Shown piece by piece: positions 1 to 13,361 of a DNA stretch of 64,000 nucleotides. The notes under the pieces were generated by a model. It had not been told where the DNA came from and searched no databases. It worked only from the letters and a program-made list of their open reading frames with translations. Made by a program: the position numbers and the translations under genes. The first letter of the stretch is position 1. Every line of letters starts with the position of its first letter. Origin of the DNA: Epiperipatus broadwayi (lineage: Eukaryota > Onychophora > Udeonychophora > Euonychophora > Peripatidae). The stretch is taken from assembly GCA_028023455.1 (NCBI GenBank), contig JAQFVV010006341.1, positions 248,001-312,000 of the forward strand, read 5' to 3'.

Positions 1-2170
1 TGACTTTAATTTTTCTATATGAGAGACTCTTATTCAACCAAGAACTTTTTTGTTTATTTTAACTGATATTTATATTTTCTGGATATTTCCCACCTGAATT
101 AAATGTGTTCTCTCCAAGGTATTAATTAGCTACTTAACATGAAGTATTTTAGTTTGTCAAAATTAAAAATATTTCTAATATCAATTCTCATTTGTGCGTT
201 ATTAATAATAGTTATTATTTTTTATTATTAAATTTATTTTTAGTGTAATAAGATTTAACGTAAGTTAACTTTGTCAATATGTTTCAATACGCCCAGGACT
301 AATAATCGTAAAAATCATTAATTCTCATTACGGTAGAATTACCGCCCCTTAAAAAAAAATATATAATAAAAATCTTTTTTTTTTTTTTTGTTTTACAACT
401 TGCGAGAGGTGCTGGCAACATATTTTAGTGGATTCTTAGGAATTCTGGTGCCCATAGTAAATAATATTAAAAGTTGATTTTGTCAATAGCACAATTCGTA
501 ACAATTAATAGGCTGAAGTTGATCAGGAAAAATAGCTGTGTTTTTAGAATAGAAATACAACTTTCTTTTTTTTTGACATAGCTTGATCAACTCATGCGCA
601 GTTTATATTAGCGTGTAAAGGCCTAGTAATACGAAAAACGTTACACTATATAATAAGAGATTATAAAGAGCATGAGATCATAGATCTCTGAGAAATCATC
701 CAGTTACTCCTCAGAGCAACTATGATTAACTATAAATCAACCAGCATTATAATAAGTATAAGTAATTATAAGTACTAAGTAATACTCAAAATACCAACCA
801 TTCATCATCATAAATGATCCATCAAAAAGAAATCATCAATCTGGTGACTGGATTAGGAATGGGTCTTCTATAGATCAGGATAACTATTGAGCCATTTCTA
901 TCTTGTGGTATTTATTTAAACATAACTTTGGATATGCCACTTAAATACTCATTCATCCAAATACTTAAGAATCAAACAATAATGTTGGGACCTTAAAACA
1001 TGCTGATCATAATCAATGCTCTGGCCATTTATTACCATTAATGTACTAGCTAACTATAAACTTAATTTTTAATAATACTAAACTAAAATAAAATGTAGTG
1101 CAGGGGGTTTGAAGAATATATTCCTCCGACCAAAACTAGGACAATGTCAGAGTGGAATGCCCCTTAAGCACTAAATATACATCCTCATTCATATATTCAT
1201 CTATTACACTTGAATCTAGCTCAAAGAACATGTACCCTATTACTGTTATGGTGACCAAGAGATGATTTAATGTAATTTTAAGAACTGAATACAAGTTTTT
1301 TAACAATAAAAAAATAAAAGTTATGGTCTCTAGAATATGACTCTACAATTAGAAGCCTTCTGATTTTGATGAATATACAAAAAAAATATCACATTTGTGA
1401 TTTACAAATTACTATACACAACCCAGGTTATTACATTATGATTTACATGAATAATACATTAGGAGGTGTGTGGCTTGATATAAAATGAACATGTTTCAAT
1501 TTATCAAACTAATAAAATTTATTAAAAATATATTTCCATTTGAAAACTATATAGAAAATTCACACATATGTGTGTATCTATAAACATATAGATGTTATGA
1601 ATTAAAATTATTAATTAGTCTCTCTTTTTTACAGTCAATAGAAATATTTTTTTCTTTTTCCTTTTTTAAAAAAAATAAAGGCAATTTTTGACAGGTAACT
1701 CAAAAGTTCCTTTTTTATGAAATCCTTAAATTAATGAAAAACATTTTTTGAAATCTTCTTTTTCCTTTTCAAAATCAATTGTCTATGAGTTAATCATTAC
1801 TTTTAGATTTTAGTTCAATTCAATAAAAATTATTTACTTGTTATTTTTAAATGTCATTTTTACTAGAAATTATTTAAAATTTCATTCTCATTATAGATAA
1901 TGCTACTCCACTTGCAAATATATCTATCTATGCTTCTTTTGGTGAGTTAATCTTCGTGAGACAGATATAGTTTAGGTAATGTCAGATCAAGAAGGTATGA
2001 TCAGATTTATCTTGGCATTGATTTGGTTCCCTCTGACCAGGATTGGCATACTTTCAGGCAAGCTGTCTTTCAGAACATATTTAAGCAAGCTAATTGATCC
2101 ATTAGAAGTGACCCAGCTTCATGTAAATCAAAACTTCTGCTTAGTAAATTAGCAAACTGCAGCTTCTGCC
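1..2170. other. A+T-rich DNA without recognised genes
   Basis: No open frame with coding character, RNA gene or clear repeat boundary is visible. It is either 5' flanking DNA or an upstream intron of BDP1. Poly-T/poly-A runs and an imperfect ATATGTGTGTAT tract near 1567 are the only structure noted. Confidence 0.4.
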
Positions 2171-2179
2171 CTGACTTCA

Positions 2180-2520
2180 ACTACATCTGGTCCAAGGTGT
2201 TTATTTGAATAACTCTGGAACCAACTCTACAGCTAGCTGTTGCCAACTGCTTCTCAAAAATATCAAAACCAAACTGTTCCAAAACAACAAGCCAAACTTT
2301 GCAGCTAACCAATTTAGCTCAAAAATTTAAACCAGACTTTGCAACTAATTCTTAGCCAACTGCCTCTCAAAAAAATTACTATCCAAATTTTGCAGCAAGC
2401 CTATTTGGCCACTGCTTCTCAAAATATTAAGACATATTTTTCTGGCCAGCTCTTACATAAACTACAAGCCAAAGTATATTGGCCAACTCTCTTTCCAAAA
2501 ACTACAATCCAGACAAATAA
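2180..2520 (+). repeat. Degenerate tandem repeat, unit about 50 bp
   Basis: The motif AACTGCTTCTCAAAAA followed by a CAAACT-type segment (aaccaaactgttcc, agccaaactttgcag, accagactttgcaac, atccaaattttgcagc) recurs about six times with drift. Short open frames here are a by-product of the repetition. Confidence 0.6.
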
Positions 2521-2559
2521 TTTTTTGACCGAACTTTTTATATAGTCTTGGATTTCTGA

Positions 2560-3785
2560 GGTAACAAAAACACATTGCAGACTGTTTCAAACTGTCTAAT
2601 ACTTTTTACTCTTGAGGTGATAAAAATACAGTAAGTGAAAAGTTTTTTCTGTCTTGATTAAAAACCATTTTAATCCCTCCAAAAGCACTTTTAATTACAA
2701 GCTATTTTAAAAGCAACTTTGAAATTTTATTAAGATGTAATATACAAAGATTTTAAAAAATAGTTAATTTACCAATTAATTAAAAAGATTTTCAAAAATA
2801 GATAACAGACATTTTTTACAATTATCATAAGATGCTTATTTTTAAATTTCAAAATCAGAGTTACAAATAATACAATATTTATTTAGACTTTAATGTTTTA
2901 ATCTATAATAAAATTCTGATTAAATTCAGAATTATTTAATCCTTTATTATTTTTATTCCAGGAAAATGTAGAAAATATCTACAAAAACTTATGTATGTGT
3001 TTATTTCTACTCTTCCTTTCAACTTTATATATATTTGTGCACACACCCTATATGATCGTGTGCCATATAAAAGATCTGTTATAATATTATATTTGGAAAT
3101 ATATGTGTTTGGAAAGTATATTAAAGTTAGGATAAATACATATAATAATATTGTCCAAATTACATACTGAGATGTTTAGTTGCAAAGTATTCTAAAGTGA
3201 AACATTTCTTACAAATTGTGATTGAGATTTTTAAAAGATTATCTTGCCTTAGTGTTAAAAAGCATAAAATATAATTCAAAATATATTATTTCATAAACAG
3301 GAACATGATAAATATAAATATTCCTGAAAAATATTCATGTTTATTTTTAAAACATTTCACCTAATAACTACTGTTAGTTGCATTAAAAGCTCCATCCTAC
3401 CATGGCAATTTGGGGTTATAAAGATATTGGATAGTGAATTGATCTTCAGATATGATAGGTAATTTCAGTTAGTAAATTAGCAGCCCAAGGCACATTAAGA
3501 TGCCTTGTAAGCAGGATTGGTATGGGATAGAGACACATTAGGCAGTCATCTAGATTACAAAAATTTAGAAGAGCCACATCTAACATTATTTATAGGGAAA
3601 TATTTATTAATTAGATGTATTTTGGCACCAAGATTGTAGTTTGCTTAGGTGCCATAAACTATTGGGACAGACCTGCTTGTAAGTTGACATTGTTAATTAA
3701 TCAAAGGTTAAATAATGTTTCCAAATAATTTTTTTCCATCACATCTTTGTATTTCTTTTATTATCTTGTCATTTATTATAATATA
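2560..3785. other. A+T-rich DNA without recognised features
   Basis: No coding frame, RNA gene or bounded repeat could be supported in this stretch. Confidence 0.35.
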
Positions 3786-3798
3786 AAGCTATGTTAAA

Positions 3799-5092
3799 CC
3801 ACTAAACATCACATGATCACCATTTCTTATGCTTGCTCATGACTGTTATTAAAAAAAACAAGCAAAACTTTCCATACAGTAATGCCACTTGGTGCAAGCC
3901 AGAGTAATCAGTTGATGCCAGAAGACTTGTTCATAAAATTCTTATCTAGTGGCTACTCATCCAGCTTATGGCTTTTGTCAGTGAAGAGCTTTCAACCTGA
4001 GAGCACTGCACATAGGTTTTAGGATCTAATGCAACCCTCCAGCAGTACCTTTTATCTCTACTTAAAAACAATATTTTCAATCCAAGCTTGGTGTTTTTTT
4101 TAATAACCATAGCCACCAATATCCTATTAGGCAGAATTGGTGTATTAAATATCACATCACATGATCATATGATGTTTAGTGGTTTAATACCAATTCTGTC
4201 TAATAGGATAGTGGTGAGTACGAAGTTTAGTGGTTTAACACCAATACTGCCTAAAAGGATAGTGGTGGTTATGGTTATTAAAGAACCAAAGGTGCCAAAA
4301 TATATGGGTACTGAACTGAGTTCAGACCTATATGACTATATAAGCTCATGAGCTTGGATTGAAAATATAGGGTTTTTAATTTAAGTCTCATAGTTTTGTA
4401 GTTAAGTAGAGATAAAAGATGGCTGCTGGAGGGTTGCATTTGATCCTAAGAATTAGGTGCAGTGCTCTCAGATTCAAAGCTCCTCACTATTGAAAGGTAT
4501 AAACTAGAAACTAGTCTGGGGACAATGGATGAATAGGCACTAGATAGGGATTTTATGCACAAGCCTTCTAGCATCCATTGATTATTGTGGCTTGCACTGA
4601 GTGGCATTACTGTATGGAGAGTTTTGCCTATTTTAATAACAGTTATAAGCAAGCATAAGAAAGGGTGATCATGTGATGTTTAGTGGTTTGACGCCAATCC
4701 TGCCTAATATCATAGTGGTGGCTATGGTTTTTAAAGAACCAAAGACACCAAAAAGTATGGGTACTGAACTGCGTTCAGACCTATATGACTATATATGCTA
4801 ATGAGCTTGGATTAAATATTGTATTTTCGCTTTTAGACTCATAGTATTGTAGTTAAGTAAAGATAAAAGGTGGCTGATGGAGGGTTGCATTATATCCTAA
4901 GATCTAGGTGCAGTGCTTGCAGATTCAAAGCTCCTCACTGATGAAAGCCACAAGCTAGAAACTAGTCTGAGGATATTAGATGAGTAGGCACTAGATAGAG
5001 ATTTTATGCACAAGCCTTCTGGCATCCATTGATTACTCTAACTTGCACTGAATGGCACTACTGTATGGAGAGTTTTGCCTGTTTTAACAAAA
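3799..5092. repeat. Foldback repeat cluster: one minus and two plus copies of a ~435-bp unit
   Basis: The unit, in plus orientation, begins near gtgatcatgtgatgtttagt, passes ctaataggatagtggtgg, gacctatatgactatataag and agataaaagrtggctgctgg, and ends near tatggagagttttgcctgtt. A minus copy occupies about 3799-4175, a plus copy about 4160-4665 (internally partly duplicated), and another plus copy about 4665-5092. The same family forms the foldback at 34.9-35.7 kb and a small palindrome at 7.67-7.83 kb. Each unit contains a CTGATGAA...GAAACTAGTC segment. No coding capacity is seen, so these behave as non-autonomous elements or terminal fragments. Confidence 0.75.
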
Positions 5093-5099
5093 CCGTGTT

Positions 5100-5774
5100 G
5101 CCTCATAAATATTTCAGAAATAAATGTGCTAATGGACACAAATTCTGTTTTTCATTGGATCTGCCTCACCAGGCATTTCGTTAAATGGTGGCAGCACATT
5201 TCATTCTCCAAGTTGATTATTGATATATAATTGAACTCTGAATCTTTGCAATAACTATCATATCAATGATTTATCTTTTCAGTCCATCATCAGTATCTCT
5301 TATATTACTTTTTATTTTTTGCTTAGTCAATTTCTCTTTATTCACATCCAAACCTCCATCTAGAGAGATTAATTTTGTTTTTTATCTATGATAATCCCTT
5401 ATAAATTATTTTCATCCATAGCTTATCCATCTATACTACCTAAGTTCAAGTACAGATATTTTTCAGCATAATAAAATACAGGAAAGTATTCTTTCCTGAT
5501 AGCAATCATTTTTATCTCAAAATATGGATCTTTTCTTACAGAACTATTGGAAACCAAATATAATAAGTATTATAATTTACTACTTCTTCTTCCTTTTCCT
5601 ATGTATTGATTTCTACTTTAACATATCATATCACGATAATCGAAACTGTTAGTTTGATATAAATAAAGAGTATTGATCAAATGTTAATTTTTTCTTTTTA
5701 TTATTGATAGTGTTTAAGAAAGGTGTAAATGGTACGATATATCAAATAAGTATTATCAAGTGAAGGCAAGCAAA
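5100..5774. other. A+T-rich DNA without recognised features
   Basis: Nothing beyond low-complexity A+T-rich sequence could be supported. Confidence 0.35.
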
Positions 5775-5787
5775 AGTAAAAATTCAT

Positions 5788-5893
5788 GTCAAGCATTGGT
5801 GGTTGAGAGGTCAATGACAGCTGCTTTACAAGCAGTTGTCCCGGGTTAGCGGGTTCGCTTCCAGGCTGATGCTATGACACATGAGAAAAAAAA
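5788..5893 (+). mobile_element. tRNA-derived SINE, copy 1
   Basis: The ~100-bp body has a tRNA-like head: box-A-like gttgagaggtca, then agctgctttacaagcagttg, box-B-like gggttcgcttcc, followed by gatgctatgacacatgag and poly-A. It is bounded by a 13-bp target duplication, agtaaaaattcat (5775-5787) and agtaaaaactcat (5894-5906). It lacks a visible LINE-derived tail. The family occurs five times in the window. Confidence 0.85.
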
Positions 5894-5906
5894 AGTAAAA
5901 ACTCAT

Positions 5907-6520
5907 TATATAATTATTTAAATTTAGTATTGCTAATCACAGTATCTTCAGATGCTAAATAATATAATTAAAATCTTTAACTTTCATACATTTTAACACA
6001 CAATAAGGATTTTAATAACATTTTGAGAAAAAATTTATTCTAACAGTTTGTTACGATTTTAGTTCAAACATTCAATAATAGCACACATTTGGAAGAACTT
6101 TTTTTAATTCGGTCTAGTGTTTTCCAAAATAGGTTATACTTAGCCCTGGGGATGCTGGAATAATTTTAGTGGTTGTAATTGGAGGCATTGAATAAAAATA
6201 AGGGGGTGGTGGAAGTATAAATACAAAAAAAAATTTGAATACCATTTGCACACGTTTAAAGCAGTTATGAAACACAAAACAGGATTAACTATCTGATAAA
6301 AAATATAAAAAATTATTGAAGTTTACAATTAAACCCTGAATCAAAATTTAGGATAAATTATAACGAGAATGGCAAATTACCAGCAAAAAAATCAGGTTTT
6401 GATCACAGCTTCCTGATGCCTAGCAACCTCAATCCATTTTCCCACAAGAACTTAACATAAGTAAGGAATGAAACTTTTAAAACATTTTTCAGGATATATA
6501 CATTTCAGTTACAAAGAAAA
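5907..6520. other. A+T-rich spacer between two SINEs
   Basis: No gene, RNA or bounded repeat was recognised. Confidence 0.35.
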
Positions 6521-6527
6521 AAACATT

Positions 6528-6622
6528 GGCAAACGTTTTTATCCGAGAGGTCATTGCAGCCTCCTTGCAAGCAAGTAGACGGTTGTGGGTTCGCCTCCCG
6601 GCCGTTGCTATGACATATGGAG
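6528..6622 (+). mobile_element. tRNA-derived SINE, copy 2
   Basis: Same family: ccgagaggtcattgcagcc, ccttgcaagcaagtag, box-B-like gggttcgcctcccggcc, then gttgctatgacatatgg and an A-rich tail. Target duplication aaaaaacatt lies on both sides (ending at 6527 and again at about 6623-6632). The 5' end is slightly truncated compared with copy 1. Confidence 0.8.
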
Positions 6623-6639
6623 AAAAAACATTAAAAAAA

Positions 6640-7665
6640 GAATAGGAAAGTTTTTAAGTGAACAATTATTTTTACACTGATTTATTCTTCTTTTATAACT
6701 TAACTAATTTTGACTATTAAGAATGATTCTTTAAGGAAAGAAATATTTCTCATAATTAATTATGCCTTATTGGAGTACATGATAGGTTTGTAGAAGATCA
6801 GGTAGTTATATTCAAACTATATTAAACAGCATAAGGACAAATATTGGTGCTAAGCTGTTTAATTATATTTCCAGATATTGAATCTTTAAAATGAAATTTT
6901 ATGGTGATTTCAAAAAATACATAAAAGTTCTAAATTCACATTTAGCTGACAACTTGAATAAATCTTTATTGGTAGGAAGCCATTTAATAATTTGAAAGTG
7001 AATTTGATATAAGATTGTAAAGCATGTATTTTGTGAAGATTCGTCAAAAGATTAATCATTGGACTTCTGTTGAAGCCTATTGAACACTTCTTATTGGTTT
7101 TTTCAATCGTTATATTTAATGTTAATCAAATTATTTAACTTTAAGATATTCTGAGTCTTTATGATATGAATAAGTGACCATAAAATAATCTATAGTTTTC
7201 AATTTTATTAATTAAATTAGAATCTGATAATGGTAGACTAAAACATTTGACGTGTATTATATTAATAAATACCTGTACTTTTATACATAATATATATAAT
7301 CTCAGATTAATAAGATTGAAACCTCCTAAATTGGTAATAAGTGTGCAGATTTCCCCCAAATATAGTTCTTTACTATCTGGTTTAATATTATATTGAAAAA
7401 AACTCATCTAGGACTCTAATAGTAATGGTATTAAAAATTATTGTTCTAGTAGTATCATAAAGTTTAATTTTATTTAAATTTTATCAATTACTATCTTATC
7501 TAAGTATTTATTCATACCTGTTTTTGACATATAAAGTGGGATTCCTAAAAACATTAATGAAATTAATTGCCAGGTACTTTTCTACTTGTAGCAGCTGATC
7601 AACCTGCAGGTTTTAATGGTTGTTTCTTTCTGAAAACTATTTAGGATATTCTTAACAATTTGAAT
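6640..7665. other. A+T-rich DNA without recognised features
   Basis: An 82-codon minus-strand frame at 7159-7407 has no homology that I recognise and no coding-like composition. No other structure was seen. Confidence 0.35.
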
Positions 7666-7679
7666 ATTATAAACATTAC

Positions 7680-7830
7680 ATGACTACCACCTCTTATGCT
7701 TGTGTATAACTGTTGTTAAAACAGGCAAAACTCACTATATGTATTGCCACACACATCAAGTTAGAGTAATCGATGGACTCTAGCTTGCTGTAAGTGGCAA
7801 TACGTATAGTGAGTTTTGCCTGTTTTAATT
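7680..7830. repeat. Small palindromic copy of the foldback repeat family
   Basis: Arms aacaggcaaaactcactata and its complement tatagtgagttttgcctgtt flank a short centre containing the gtaatcgatgga segment of the larger family at 3.8-5.1 kb. It appears to be a deletion derivative in which only the outer ends remain. Confidence 0.7.
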
Positions 7831-8678
7831 ATAAATATTCTGAAAAATTATTATGGCATCCTCATAAAAGCTATTTGAGCCAAACATTAAGATCTGTGCT
7901 CAAAGATAAGTGAAATAATGAGGCAATAAATAAACAAACAAACAATATTAACACATTCTTCTTTGTGCTTAACACAATGCAAATACATATTTTAATATCT
8001 CCGAAGGAGAAAACAGCTGATAGTTTAGACTGTCTAACAGTCTTCTTCAGAATCTATTACCAGCTAGAAATAACAAATTAAACACAAAACAAATTATTAG
8101 CAAATTCTTTTATTCTCCCTAATCTTTTGCCATTTTGTGTAAGCTTTTGTAACCAATAGATACCATATGCTTATTAAATCTTTATTCAATACTATTTTAT
8201 CCAAATATCTTCAGGCTAGTTTTTAGCTTAGGAGTTCATCAGTGTGGAGTTTTTTGAACAATGCTAAGTTAAGGTTATATGATGTATTATTATCTTAAAA
8301 CAAATTAAAAACATTAATAATTGCTCTTTTTAATTTAAAATGATAATAGTATTTGATATATATTGTATATTTTACAGCTCTGAAGAAGACTGTAGAGATC
8401 AAAATTGGCTGCTGCTTGGAAGTTTAGCTATAAAGTATTGTATTTGCATTGTCAGGTCCATAAAAGAATAGCTCTTTATTGTTTGTTTATAACAGCATTA
8501 ATGTATTTTTTTAAAAATTATTTAACATACTTTTCTTCTTTTCAAATCTTTTTATCTTTATTTTATGAACTTTTTTTATTATTGATTTTCCAGGGTTTCA
8601 GATATATCTTCAAGAATTGTTATTATAATAAATATATGTGTGTGTGTGTTTACAAAGAATTCCAAAAATAATATAATT

Positions 8679-8784
8679 TTTTTTCCCTCATGTGTCATAG
8701 CATCAGCCGGGAAGTGAACCCGCTAACCTGGGACAAATGCTTGTGAAGCAGCTGTCGCTGGCCTCTCGACCACCAATGCTTGAC
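8679..8784 (-). mobile_element. tRNA-derived SINE, copy 3 (minus strand)
   Basis: Reverse orientation of the same family: the poly-T side is at 8679, then the complement of the gatgctatgacacatgag end, the complement of gcgggttcacttcccggc and the complement of ggtggtcgagagg. A perfect 15-bp target duplication, aaaaataatataatt, lies at 8664-8678 and 8785-8799, so the insertion is relatively recent. Confidence 0.87.
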
Positions 8785-9004
8785 AAAAATAATATAATTA
8801 AAGTACTTTTTTGTATAAATTACAATTTTTAACTTCCTTCCTTGCATTCTCTCACATATATCTAAATCCTTTTACATTAAAAATTTTCTAATTAAATATA
8901 CAGTACTCCTTTATAAAACATTAAAGATCAGCCTTTTCAAGCTATTGTGCATGCACTTTTTACGAGTGTTAATAATAAATGAATACTTTCACTCCCAACA
9001 CAAG

Positions 9005-11061
9005 ATATTATAACGATCGAAATGAAAGTGAAGATCGAATCTAACTGCAAACACAATATCTGCTCTACAAGGGCGCCATCTAGGCATTTGAGCCTAGAAA
9101 AATTTATAGAGTAGGCAGATACGCGCTGTTAAGATTCCACTTTATTTAAATATTCAGATCGTTAGCCCAAGTCACTAGCTCAGTGGAGTAGCAGAGATAA
9201 TAAAATATAAATTTTATATCTTAAATATAAAAGAATAAAAGCCACTGCCAGAAATTAACACATAAAAAAATATTTATTTACATATATATAAAATAATATT
9301 TAAATTTTGAGGAATAAATTTAATGTTTATATTTTTATATTGATCTTTAATTCTAAATTTAAGTAGATTGCAAATAATGAGTTTACTATTTATTTAGAGG
9401 GTCGAGTATGAATGGACTACATAGGTCTGCATTTGAAAAGAAAATATTCTTCCCTGATTTAACCTTAGGCAACAAATTTCGCAATCAACTGGCGCCAATC
9501 CATTTGATACATTCATGTATTCAATGTAGCATGATATGACAACACAAAATACCATATTGTCAGAAATGCACATCTGAACAATAAGTAGAAATAGAGAAGC
9601 CACTGACTCTCCACCAACAGGAATGTGACATCTGTTGGCAAGTAGATCAATAAACAAAAAACTCCATAGGAATGGACTGCGGTCTTCTGCCGACTTACAA
9701 ACCCATCCATAGGCAAACAGAGGGTGTGTGGCGTATATATATAATCCTGCCCGTAGCGGACCTCATACTACATCTACTAATTACCCAAATATATCCAATC
9801 CATTGAACCAATTCAACTACGAAATGAATAACCCTAAGATTACCCTCCCTTAATACAACTTTACAAAACTATATAGCCATTCACGCCCGACTTAATTTTA
9901 ACATTTAAATACGTTCGCACAGATTTGTTTAAAAATGTTGGGTATAGATCGATTACATAGATTCCACGGTCAACAACACCTCAAAACAAACATAAACGAT
10001 CAAAATACAAAATTATTGATACCGACAATCGCAGAGGGAAACTTATAAGTAACCCAATAGTATTCACCATAAGATACCTGCGTTGTCACCAATAACTCAA
10101 AAGACATCCGAATAAATACATTTTAGACACTCACCGCAAGGCATCATTATTCATCGAATGTCCATATATTTTGATCAAATATGAAAACCAAAACATAATT
10201 AACTGCAAACGAATCCATGCAAGCGTCTATAAACAACTTAAATTTCATACATTTAAATAATCTTTACAATAAGAAAAAAAAATGGAAATGATGTTTATCA
10301 ATCGGGAAACATATAAAATTAAACATTATTAATTTGATTTAAAAACTTACAAAAGTCAGATAAGAGACCGTTTTTTTTTAACATTTAAGTTGGCTTGTTT
10401 ATGAATTTGTAAAACTTGACGAAAGTTCTTAATTGATTTTCACAATTGTTCATTTCATATAGCCCATGGTAGAAGAGTCCAGGTTTATGCTTTTAATTCC
10501 CTCGATGCCTCCGTTGGAAGGTAATGTTCTGGAGATGGCAATAGCTGGTTCAAGGTATCACAGTCTGTTCATTTTTTTTTATATAGAGAGTGTGGTATGT
10601 GCGTCATGCCACATCTCAAACACAAAATGCTGGAATTCCGAAAAAACTGTATTTCCCTTTTTATATTATCCACAAGGATTCAATGAACAAAACGTCACCA
10701 ATCCATCACTTTCGTTAGGGTCCGAGCCAAGGCTTAGTGCTTCCATTGGTCAAGCTAAAATCCCTTTCTTCTCTTATCTAACTTTCCATCTGACTTTTTA
10801 ATTAAACAGCTTTTAGATAATTAATAAACAATCATTTCCATTTATAGATTACGTTATTTTTTTATTAAAATATTTTTATAAATCTTTTTTTTTTTATAAA
10901 AAAATACATTCAAATACCTTTTTTTATTTATTAAAAAAAATATTTTTAAAGTTTAGCATCTGTGCGAATGTATATACGTATAACAAACATTTTTAATTTT
11001 AGCGTTTAGTTTTTTTTTTACTTTTATTTGCGAACTTTTAAGTTTTTATTTTAAATTAATG
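9005..11061. repeat. Tandem unit, copy 1 (~2.06 kb)
   Basis: It starts at about atattataacgatcgaaatg and ends at aaattaatgtaacgacatat. It contains gcgccatctaggcatttgag near 9072, a polypurine/poly-T stretch near 10.9 kb, and on the minus strand a TATAAAAAGGG element near 10.66 kb. Short frames (minus 9394-9657, plus 10466-10801) are shared with copy 2 but differ by indels and have no recognised homology. I cannot name the unit. Confidence 0.8.
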
Positions 11062-13150
11062 TAACGACATATTATAACGTCGAAATGCAAGTGAAGATCG
11101 AATCTAACCGCAAACACAATATCTGCTCTACAAGGGCGCCATCTAGGCATTTGAGCCTAGAAAAATTTATAGAGTAGGCAGATACGCGCTGTTAAGATTC
11201 CGCTTTATTTAAATATTTAGATCATTAGCCCAAGTCACTAGCTCAGTGGAGCAGCAGAGATAATAAAATATAAATTTTATATCTTAAATATAAAAGAATA
11301 AAAGCCACTGCCAGAAATTAATACATAAAAATATTTATTTACGCACATATAAAATAATATTTAAATTTTGAGGAATAAATTTCATGTTTATATTTTTATA
11401 TTGATCTTGTAAATTTATATTTAAAATTTCAATAAGTTTAATTTTTATTTAGATAGTCAAGTATGAATAGACTACATAGATCTGCATTTGAAAAGAAAAT
11501 ATTCTTCCCTGATTTAACCTTAGGCAACAAATTTCGCAACCAAATTGGCACCAATCCATCTGATACATTCATGTATTCAATGTAGCATGATACGACAACA
11601 CAAAATATATTGTCAGGAATGTACATCTGAACAATAAGTAGAAATAGAGAAGATATTGACTCTCCACCAACAGGGATGGGACATCTGTTGGCAAGTAGAA
11701 CAATAAACAAAAAACTCCATAGGAATGGACTGCGGTCTTCTGCCGACTTACAAACCCATCCATAGGCAAACAGAGGGTGTGTGGCGTATATCTATAATCC
11801 TGTCCGTAGTGGACCTCATACTACATCTACTAATTACACAAATATATCCAATCCATTGAACCAATTCAACTACGAAATGAACAACCTAAGATTACCCTCC
11901 CTTAATACAACTTTACAAAACTATATAGCCATTCACGCCCGACTTAATTTTAACATTTAAATACGTTCGCACAGATTTGTTTAAAAATGTTGGGTATAGA
12001 TCGATTACATAGATTCCACGGTTAAAAACATTTCAAAATAAACATAAACGATCAAAATACAAAATTATTGATACCGACAATTGCAGAGGGAACTTATAAG
12101 TAACCCAATAGTATTCACCATAAGATACTTGCGTTGTCACCAATAACTTAAAAGACATCCGAATAAATACATTTTAGATACTCACCGTAAGGTATCATTA
12201 TTTATCGAATGTCTATATATTTTGATCAAATATGAAAACCAAAATATAATTAACCGCAAACGAATCCATGCAAGCGTCTATAAACAACTTAAATTTCATA
12301 CATTTAATTAATCTTTACAATAAGGAAAAAAAAATGGAAATGAAGTTTATCAATCGGGAAACATATAAAATTAAACATTATTAATTTGATTTAAAAACTT
12401 ACAAAAGTCAGATAAGAGTCCGTTTTTTTTAACATTTAAGTTGGCTTGTTTATGAATTTATAAAACTTGACGAAAGTTCGTAATTGATTTTAATAATTGT
12501 TCATTTCATATTTCCCGCGACGGCTCCATTGGAAGGTAATGTTCTGGAGATGGCAATAGCTGGTTCAAGGTATCACAGTCTTTTCATTTTTTTATTATTT
12601 TTATAGAGAGTGTGGTATGTGCGTCATACCACATCTCTCAAACACCCAACGCTGGAACTGTCCGAAAAAACTGTATTTCCCTTTTTATATTATCCACAAG
12701 GATTCAATGAACAAAACGTCACCAATCCATCACTTTCGTTAGGGTCCGAGCCAAGGCTTAGTGCTTCCATTGGTCAAGCTAAAATCCCTTTCTTCTCTTA
12801 TCTAACTTTCCATCTGACTTTTTAATTAAACAGCTTTTAGATAATTAATAAACAATCATTTCCATTTATAGATTACAGGAATTAATTAATACCTGTTTTT
12901 ATTTTAACTTACGTTATTTTTTTATTAAAATATTTTTATAAATCTTTTTTTTTTTTTTATAAAAAAATACAATCAAATACCTTTTTTTATTTATTAAAAA
13001 AAATATTTTTAAAGTTTAGCATCTGTGCGAATGTATATACGTATAACAAACATTTTTAATTTTAGCGTTTACTTTTTTTTTTACTTTTATTTGCGAACTT
13101 TTAAGTTTTTATTTTAAATTAATGTAACGACATATTTATATATCGTTACA
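11062..13150. repeat. Tandem unit, copy 2 (~2.07 kb)
   Basis: It is a near-identical direct repeat of the preceding 2.06 kb, beginning tgtaacgacatattataacg. Differences include loss of a ~35-bp piece near 12.5 kb and an extra ~35 bp near 12.88 kb. It ends in tgtaacgacatatttatatatcgttaca, a near-palindrome of TGTAACG/CGTTACA type, such as terminates many LTRs. That raises the possibility that the unit is an LTR-like sequence. Confidence 0.8.
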
Positions 13151-13361
13151 ATATAGTATTTAGGAAAGAATAAAATAAATCCACTTATTCTTTCCAACCC
13201 AAATGTTTATATATGGACAAATCTTAACTACTGGAAGTGAAAGCGTGAGGATAGACCACTCACTTTAAATTACTGTTTACGATGTCTGAATGAATGACGT
13301 TGACGAAATTATCTAGAATTTACTAAACGTCATTATCAAATGAAACTTAAACATATGTAAA

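Noticed and set aside
2339-2545. 68-codon frame in the 2.2-2.5-kb region
   Set aside because: It arises from a degenerate ~50-bp tandem repeat.
9394-12825. Repeated 60-110-codon frames (minus 9394-9716 and 11438-11769; plus 10466-10801 and 12610-12825) as genes
   Set aside because: They occur in both copies only because the ~2.07-kb unit is duplicated. The copies differ by frame-changing indels, and no homology or coding-type constraint is visible.
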